Source of the DNA: Melastoma dodecandrum
Taxonomy: Eukaryota > Streptophyta > Magnoliopsida > Myrtales > Melastomataceae
DNA: 64,000 bases
Direction: 5' to 3'
Assembly (NCBI GenBank): GCA_029817715.1
Contig: JARUPY010000533.1
Coordinates: 1,260,001 to 1,324,000 of the forward strand
Below the pieces are notes generated by a model. The model ran no database searches. It saw only the letters and a list, made by a program, of their open reading frames with translations, and was not told where the DNA came from. Below are positions 57,480-64,000 of this stretch, piece after piece; the stretch's first letter is position 1, and each line of letters opens with the position of its first letter. The position numbers and the translations under genes were made by a program.

Positions 57480-59819
57480 TTTCCACCACCTCAAAAATGG
57501 ATTCCCTCTCCCTTCTTTCTTTCGTATCTTTAACTTTGTTTGTTCTTCTGGGTGTTGTTAAGAAGTCTGAGATTTTGGCCTTTCTATAAGCCATCAATCA
57601 ATCAATCAATAGTAGTATCAGAAGGAGAAGAGAAGTCACTGTTCTTGCTTCGATATTGTTAGAAAGTTGTTGGTCTTGTAATAACAACTGAGGGGAGTGT
57701 TCGTTTCCCGTGATGTCTGTCTGTGTGGTGTGGTTTTTGCTACTTTTAGGTCTCCCTCGTGGCCTACATTGTCATTTCCTAAACAATTAGTATACTTTTT
57801 TTAAGAAACTAGTGCGTGTTTATTTAGTGCCTTTGGAAGCCTTTCTTTTTGTCCCTCTACTTGCAAGGTGATGTCCGAAGTACACCATCAACAAAAGTAA
57901 GGTAATGATGATTTGGTTATTATAAACACCTGAATAATGATTTGACTACAGCAGCAGCTGCAACAACAAAAAAAACCCTGCAATTATGTCAACCTTAATC
58001 ATTGTTATTTATAAAAAAGCTAGACAAAAAAGTGAGGTTAATCCTCATCCAATAGTTCTTAAGGGAGAAAAAGGAAGTTAACATTAATGAAGCCATCATC
58101 TCACAAGAAGGTGTTGGGCTCTTAATCTCCTTCTTTTCTTGGTGGTCCAGTTTTTTTTTTCTTTTTGTAAGAAAATGACAGCACTCTAATTATTATTACT
58201 AAACATTCGATTAATAAAAAAAAAACGTAAGTTTTACTTTGTTTTTTCTTTTGTCCGGGAATATTATTGCCCGAGTTGTGAGAAAACAGAAATAAAACGA
58301 GATTAATAAAAGAGTGGTCGGATGATGATGATGAGGAAATTTCCCAATGATGCAAAATGCAAGCCATTATCTATGGGTTTGGCTTTTGGCCACTCTTTAC
58401 ATTATTTTAAACAAAAAGAAAAAATGGGGACAAACAAATGTGCTATATATATTCTAATTGTGGTTGGGTCGGTCTAACTTATATATCTTATATTTATTTT
58501 TAATACCTCTTTAATTTTTTTTTATATATTTTATGACCCAAGACTTCTCCTTTTAACTATTTGTCTGCCATTATCAAAATTTAATGGGCTATAGAAATAG
58601 GAATTCGGTAGAAAATTTGGTAAGTGCTTCTTTTATATAATTATTATTATTAATATTATTATTTTTGGACAAGTTTTTCTGGGAGGATGGGCGGATTATT
58701 CTAAACTTTCTGTCCCAATCTAATCAAAAGGACTGTTTGTCCTAACAAAGTGTTATTATCAACTCTCCTTTTTCTTTCTTAACCTTGTTTTTAATCAATT
58801 AAAACTTTGTTAGTGATCAGTAAAGGACAAAGACATGCGTGCATGTGTCAAAATCATTTAATCAAGCGTTTAACCATTGGATTGGGGGGGGGGGGGGAAG
58901 GGGATAGTATTCCTACTACTAATATTGAAATTGTTCGATGGTAGACCCTTCCAAACATATCATGTCAAAAAAAAAAAGAATTATATATTCATGGGGCCAT
59001 GACTATGAGTGTTAGAGAAATGAAAGGTTGAGAGAAATGAAGATGTAATTTTGATAATGAGGGGGAGGGGGGGAGAATATGGATTTATAGGTGGGATGAT
59101 GCCCTCTCCTTTCTTCTTAATTTATTATTATATTTCTTGTTTTTGTTTTAGTGTGTTTTGGATCTGTCCCAAGTGTCTTTGTCAATTCCATCCCATTTAA
59201 CTCTCTTTGACAATTTTTTATTGACCAAGTTAGTTAAAAATAATATATGCCTGACATGTTCATTAATTAATAATAATAAAAAAAAGAACACAATCGATGG
59301 GCTTAGGATTAGACAAATATTAGCCCTAGGCCCATTTATTAAATGGGCCCAATTTGGTTAAAGAGAGAGAGAGAAACTAGGGGTAAAAATAATGGTTCGT
59401 GATACGAACCGAAACACTTACAATTAGATGGTTCGTAAGTATAATATTATATAATAAATATTAATAATTTATTAATAAAAAAATAATAAAATTACCTGGA
59501 AAATTTTTGCGCTTCCTCCGCTCTCAATCGCATAGGCGCTTTCCGCACTCTCGTAGTGGAGGCAAACCCTAAGGGAAAAAACTCATCGTCTTGTCTCGTC
59601 TCGCTTCCGACGCGCCGATTGATTTCGATCCATCACCTGTCGATTCTGCCTTCCCCTTTTATTATTCTTCATTTGGGTTTCAAGTTTGCTCTCACTAATG
59701 ATGCCGCGACTTGGTTTTGTTGAGGTTTTATGGTCTTTTTTCCTTCTTTCTTCCGATGGAGTGTTTGTGGTTTTGTTCGGAAGTGTTTATTGATTATTTA
59801 TTAGTTTTCTTGGTGTTGT
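57480..59819. other. LBD promoter and AT-rich intergenic region
   Basis: The LBD leader has an ATCA repeat near 57593-57609. From 57,750 to 59,500 the DNA is AT-rich with a run of 14 G at 58884-58897 and a purine-rich G tract near 59060-59075. A palindrome GGTTCGTgatACGAACC is at 59394-59410. 59560-59720 looks like a leader (AAACCCTAAGGG, CT-rich) for the Mpv17 fragment. Confidence 0.45.
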
Positions 59820-60387
59820 AGTGGGAAGTGCTTGCTGTTTATTTTCATTGAGAAGTTTCCGGTGCTTACCAAAGCTGTGACATTTGCATTTCTGACTTTT
59901 CTAGGGGACTTAATCTGTCAGGTGAGCTTGAGCTTATGTTCCTTGTTTTGCATATTCGTTTTGATTTGAAGGCTATTGTAGAAGAGTTTCCAAAATAACT
60001 CAAGTCACATGTCTAATGTTTCAGGTTGTGATTGATGAAACACCTTCTTTAGACTTGAAGAGAACTTTCTTATTCACCTTTCTAGGGCTAGTATTAGCCG
60101 GCCCGACTCTACACTTCTGGTATGCCTTTGAGTTCTCTGGATTCTGAATCAACTGGGCGCCCAAGGCAACATAGATTAGGCACCTTCAAAATTCACCTTA
60201 AACGGTTGTCTTTCTATTTCTATGTTAATACTAGAGCATTATGATGATCAACCTGAAGTACTTTTCCACTTGACATGAAGTATGGAATCCTTTTTTTGTT
60301 ACAAAACAACCTGGCTTGTGTAGGTACCTATACTTGAGCAGGTTGATTACATCATCAGGTGTATTTATGCGGCTCATTGTTGACCAG
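59820..60387 (+). pseudogene. Truncated Mpv17/PMP22-family gene fragment
   Basis: Mpv17/PMP22 proteins are four-helix membrane proteins of peroxisomes or mitochondria. Three exon-like blocks remain and join in frame: about 59820-59921 (EKFPVLTKAVTFAFLTFLGD then LICQ), 60025-60119 (VVIDETPSLDLKRTFLFTFL, LVLAGPTLHFW) and 60324-60387 (YLYLSRLITSSGVFMRLIVDQ). The GPTLHFWY signature is intact. The downstream half (third and fourth helices, family block beginning FIFAPIF) is absent; the gene breaks off at 60387, about 100 bp before hAT-related coding sequence starts. No convincing N-terminal exon was found either. It is probably a dead, 3'-truncated copy, possibly cut by the transposon. Confidence 0.7.
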
Positions 60388-60499
60388 GTAGCCAAAAGAA
60401 GTTCATTGAGAGCCTAGGTTTATCCAGTGATCTTGATGAAGCTGATTTATTATTATTTCTTACTTGTACGTATCTTCCGGAGATGAATTGGACGGGATT

Positions 60500-61440
60500 T
60501 TATGGATTCATTTGGTCTCACCTCTTCTCCTTATTTGCTCTGTCTGCCGGAAACAAATATGTCAACGGATTATACGTCTTCTGCACCAACCATAGGGAGT
60601 GATGTTGCTGAAAGTAACGAGTTGGGGAAGGAGCTTCAAATCCAAATGGGGGCATTGGAAAGGATGAAGCTAAATTCAGCTGGTGAAACTGATAAATGCA
60701 ACAAAGAAGGATGCACTAGAAGAGGAGACATTCAAAGCAAATAAAAGGAAGAAAACTTCAGCGGTTTATGATGATTTTGAAGAAATTTTGGAGAATTGAG
60801 AGAAGAAAGCTAAATGCTCTCATTGCCGCTATCTCTTAACAATTGTTAAATCAGGGAGTATATCTCACTTAAAGAGGCATAGAGATCATTGTTTGAAGAG
60901 GAAGATGAACTTGAAAGAAGCTAAAAGACAGGCTCACTTGAATTTTCCGTTAATCGATGGAGCTACACTTCTAGTTCCCACTTTGCATTCCGGAAAGTTC
61001 GACATGGAACAAATGCGGGAGGTAGCTGCACATTAGGTTATGATGCACAAACATCCATTTTCCATTTTTCATTCAATATGATGATGAAGTTAGGGATGCT
61101 CGAATGGAAAAAGATTGATAGAATTACTTCGGGGCTTAGAAAATCGGAATTGGCTGAATATTTAGAAAAAAAGTCGCCCAAAAAAGAGTGAAATTGCCAA
61201 AGACTTTTCTTGTTTGGATTGGTGAAAGATGAATCGGGTACATTACCCAATTTTGTCAAGAATGACAACTGATACAATAAGCTCAATGGCTTCTGAAGCT
61301 ACATTCAGTGCTGGAATAAGGGTAATTGATGCTTATCGTTCATCCTTTTCTCCGAACACGATAGAAGTATTACTTTGTGGAGGAGATTGGCTTCGACATT
61401 TATATGGGGTGAAAAAGAATGAAAAGGAATGTTTTTTTTC
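60500..61440 (+). mobile_element. Decayed hAT transposase remnant (BED finger plus dimerisation domain)
   Basis: The N-terminal part (60560-61110) has a BED zinc finger, KKAKCSHCRYLLTIVKSGSI then SHLKRHRDHC, followed by FDMEQMREVAAH and MMHKHPFSIF as in plant Ac-like/RICESLEEPER transposases. The C-terminal part (61080-61430) has the hAT dimerisation signature: DFSCLDW-stop-KMNRVHYPILSRM, ASEATFSAGIRVIDAYRSSF, IEVLLCGGDWLRHLYG. The two parts are joined with almost all of the catalytic core missing. There is a frameshift near 60700 and in-frame stops at 60797, 61034 and 61223 (TGG to TGA in the DWW motif). Non-autonomous and dead. Terminal repeats and target duplication were not found. Confidence 0.78.
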
Positions 61441-61919
61441 ATTTAAAGTTTTTTCAATTTGAGAAATATATTATTTATTAAACATGTTACTAACCCAAGC
61501 TTTTTATTTCTCTTTTTTGTTTCTTTTACAGAAAGGGAAAACACACAAAGAGGTATTTATTCAAGTATCTAATTCAACATCTTGAAGTAAGTTAAATATC
61601 GTTACATGCTTTACAAAATTTTAAGATATTTATTGTCTTATTATTGTTATGGTGATTGTAATACTCTTTATAATATTCTGTATGCAGGTGATGATGCCAT
61701 TGTGGTATTATTAGGATTTGGTAATGAAGCTATATCGTGAAGATGTTTTAGGAGTATGGTTTTTGCGGTTTGTGGTTGTTTCGAGAAATTTGATTATATC
61801 TTATAGAGATGTTTTGGGAGAATAGTTCTTTTAGAGATATTTTGGAAGTATGGTTTTGTTGAAATGTTTTGGCAACATTGTTATTTCAGATTTATGGATG
61901 TAAAATGAACTTTATTATA

Positions 61920-62150
61920 CATGTTTTCGAGCCAACCAAGTCAAATTCGAGTCAACTTTAATACATGTATATTTTGAAATCGAGCTCAAGCTTAGGCTTG
62001 ATCTATATTCGAGCCGAGCTCGGGCTCTCCATAATTGGACCGAGCTGAGTTCGAGCTCCAATTCTTTAAGCTCGATCGAGTTCGAGCCGAGCTCGAGCTT
62101 GAGCTAGGACCGTTCCTAATCGAGCCGAGCTCGAGCACGAGGGTATTTAA
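61920..62150. repeat. GAGCTCGAGCC-type degenerate palindromic repeats
   Basis: Many overlapping copies of CGAGCCGAGCTCGAGCTTGAG-like units, rich in the palindromes GAGCTC, CTCGAG and AAGCTT-like variants, on both strands. They lie about 500 bp past the hAT coding remnant. Such clusters are typical of the subterminal regions of plant hAT elements, so this may be the element's 3' end; that link is inference. Confidence 0.6.
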
Positions 62151-63026
62151 GTTCTCCAACCGGCTCATTTTCACCACTAAAAAAGAATCAGACTCATGGG
62201 ATCTTGACTTAAAAAAATATATTCCTTCCGTATAGAATCAACTGCATGAAATCCACTTTTTGACTGCGGTCAACTATCATGTTTCCGGTCAACAAGCACT
62301 CTCCAGGAAACATCCATCCATCCCTACCCCAAACCAAGGGAGGAGGAGGAGAGAAAATAAATAAAATTAAATTTAAAGTTTACCCTCGTTGGATTGGAGT
62401 CTTTGGTCAGGGTTTAGTGGGTTTGGTGCGTTGAAATAATCCCAAGTCTTTTTTCGTTTTTAACTGGGGGAGGGGGGGTGTGGGTGGGTTATGATGAGTG
62501 GTCTTAAATTTTCATCCCACTAACTATAGGCAGAAAAATAAATACAACACACAGAGAAGAGGAAACCTTTCTACTCTATTAGGCTGTCGAAATGATTGAT
62601 GGTTAAGGATTGGGATAACTGAAGGGAACGTGGGATTGTGGTGGTGAGCATTGAATGTCAAAAGGTCTATGAAAGAGACCAATCCACTCACTCACTCCCC
62701 TCCGGTGTCGTCTGCCTCCCTTTGCTCAAATTTTCAAACTTACCTTTTTGGCTAACCAATCGTGACTCCTCCTTCGTTTTCCTTTGTTCCTTTTAATCCC
62801 GGGCTATTATTACACATTACACAACACAAAGGAAGGTCCCCTTCCTCACAACACAACCTTTCGATAAAAACTGTCAGTAACGCACATAAACTTCCTCCTT
62901 TTCTGTCTTTTATTAATTTCATTTCTCTTACCAAAGTAAAAGATGTCGTCCTTCCCGAACTAAGAACTCTCCGCACCCTCCCACCCACCCACCCGCCGCT
63001 ACCAAGCTCCGATCTTTCCCCCATCA
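62151..63026 (+). promoter_or_regulatory. Upstream region of the LecRK gene
   Basis: AT-rich to about 62450, then CT-rich leader-like sequence up to the start at 63027. W-box-type cores (TTGAC/GTCAA) occur at 62261, 62270 and 62289, as in many defence receptor promoters. No gene. Confidence 0.45.
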
Positions 63027-64000
63027 ATGGCTGCCAAGCGTCTCCTTCTCTGTTGGGTCGTCCTCCTCCTTTCCCCCACCCTTTGCCTCTCCCAGCTCGA
63101 TTTCACCTTCCCCCGAGGGTTCTCCTCCCCAGGCCCTAACATCACCCTCAACGGAGCAGCTGTCGTCTCCGACAATGGCATCCTCACGCTCACCAACGAC
63201 TCCCTCAGGGTCCTCGGCCACGCCTTCTACTCCTCCCCAGTCACCCTCAGGAACGCCGGTAAAGCGATCTCCTTCTCTGCCTCCTTCGCCTTCGCAATCG
63301 TTCCCCAGTATCCCAAGCTCGGGGGCCACGGCCTCGCTTTCACCGTATCGCGGACGAAGGACCTCCCGGGTGCTCTTCCCAGTCAGTATCTCGGGCTCAT
63401 GAACGCCTCCGACATCGGGAACTCCTCGAACAGGGTCTTCGCAGTCGAGTTCGACACAGTCCAGGACTTCGAGTTTGGCGATATTGACGATAACCATGTC
63501 GGGGTGGATATTAACAGCTTGGTCTCGAACGCGTCTGTCCCGGCCGTTTATTACGCTCAGAACTCTTCAAAGGTGGGGATCTATATGAAGAGCGGGACGG
63601 TGATTCAAGCATGGGTCGATTACGATTCGGGGCATAATCGGCTGGAAGTGAGGCTTTCGCCTTATTCAGCGAAGCCCGTTCTGCCGATCCTGTCTCTCAA
63701 TGTCGATCTGTCCTCAATCTTCGAGGATTCGATGTATGTCGGGTTCTCTGCTTCTACGGGGTTGCTTGAAAGTGCGCATTACTTGTTGGGATGGAGTTTC
63801 AGTACTGTTGGAGAGGCCCGATCTCTGTCTTTATCTTCTCTTCCATCTCTTCCCGGGCCGAAGAAGAGCAACACCCCGTTGATCGTTGGAGTTTCCTCGT
63901 TGGCGGTGTTACTACTCATTGCGGTCACGGTGGCTGCTATTTACATCGTTTACAAGATCAAGAATGCGGACATCATCGAGGAGTGGGAGCTCAACGTGGG
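63027..64000 (+). CDS. LECRKS4: L-type lectin receptor kinase, LecRK-S.4-like (3' end outside the window)
   Basis: Plasma-membrane receptor kinase with an extracellular legume-lectin domain. The single open frame runs 324 codons to the window edge with no stop. Signal peptide MAAKRLLLCWVVLLLSPTLC, then the lectin domain (about 24-270) with FTFPRGF, GHAFYSSPVTLR, GHGLAFTVSRTKDLPGALPS, the metal-binding VFAVEFDTVQDFEFGDIDDN-HVGVDIN, QAWVDYDSGHNRLEVRLSPY and MYVGFSASTGLLESAHYLLG. A transmembrane helix (IVGVSSLAVLLLIAVTVAAI) follows, then the juxtamembrane IIEEWELNVG that precedes the kinase domain. The lectin part matches Arabidopsis LecRK-S.4 (At3g55550) block for block. The kinase domain is presumed beyond 64000. 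Confidence 0.93.
   Translation, partial: MAAKRLLLCWVVLLLSPTLCLSQLDFTFPRGFSSPGPNITLNGAAVVSDNGILTLTNDSLRVLGHAFYSSPVTLRNAGKAISFSASFAFAIVPQYPKLGGHGLAFTVSRTKDLPGALPSQYLGLMNASDIGNSSNRVFAVEFDTVQDFEFGDIDDNHVGVDINSLVSNASVPAVYYAQNSSKVGIYMKSGTVIQAWVDYDSGHNRLEVRLSPYSAKPVLPILSLNVDLSSIFEDSMYVGFSASTGLLESAHYLLGWSFSTVGEARSLSLSSLPSLPGPKKSNTPLIVGVSSLAVLLLIAVTVAAIYIVYKIKNADIIEEWELNV

Overview
This is nuclear DNA from a flowering plant, almost certainly a core eudicot. The genes are intron-rich, intergenic DNA is AT-rich, and the protein families are plant-specific (LBD, BPM, RopGEF, LecRK, clade A PP2C, MIR393). I could assemble 18 complete protein gene models whose exons join in frame from start to stop, plus one chimeric locus built from two gene families, one microRNA gene, one receptor kinase cut by the window end, two decayed genes and one decayed hAT transposon.

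Layout. 1-9.6 kb: WLIM2 LIM protein (+), a UDP-uronic-acid-type nucleotide sugar transporter (-), the ER syntaxin SYP81 (-) and a kinase-less L-type lectin membrane protein (-). 10-18.6 kb: two copies of elongation factor 1B-beta (+) flank a POD1/TAPT1 membrane protein gene. The first EF1B copy has lost its own stop exon and runs in frame into POD1, which has lost its usual first exon. 19.3 kb: MIR393 (-). 22-30 kb: a RopGEF (+), a small lipid transfer protein (+) and a mitochondrial carrier (+). 30.7-37.7 kb: DAR2-like LIM peptidase, mitochondrial p32/MAM33 and GDP-mannose pyrophosphorylase (VTC1), all on the minus strand. 39-49.6 kb: eIF3g (+), a MATH-BTB protein (-), an F-box protein (+), a dead pectin-type methyltransferase (+) and the ABA co-receptor phosphatase AHG3/PP2CA (-). 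52-57.5 kb: two tandem tropinone-reductase-like SDR genes (-) and a LOB-domain gene (-). 59.8-62.1 kb: a truncated Mpv17/PMP22 gene followed by a decayed hAT element. 63 kb to the end: a LecRK-S.4-like lectin receptor kinase, cut off before its kinase domain.

The neighbours are mostly functionally unrelated. What ties them together is ancestry: from memory, the gene set interleaves homologues of Arabidopsis At5g05820-At5g06080 / At3g11320-At3g11410 with homologues of At2g39770-At2g39900 / At3g55550-At3g55770, as expected of an ancestral segment that fractionated after whole-genome duplications.

The most unusual object is the EF1B-beta::POD1 chimera at 10.6-16.1 kb. Its promoter keeps the site II and telo-box signature of translation genes, all 17 exons join in frame, and one intron is a textbook U12-type AT-AC intron. 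No previously undescribed system of the defence or mobile type was seen.
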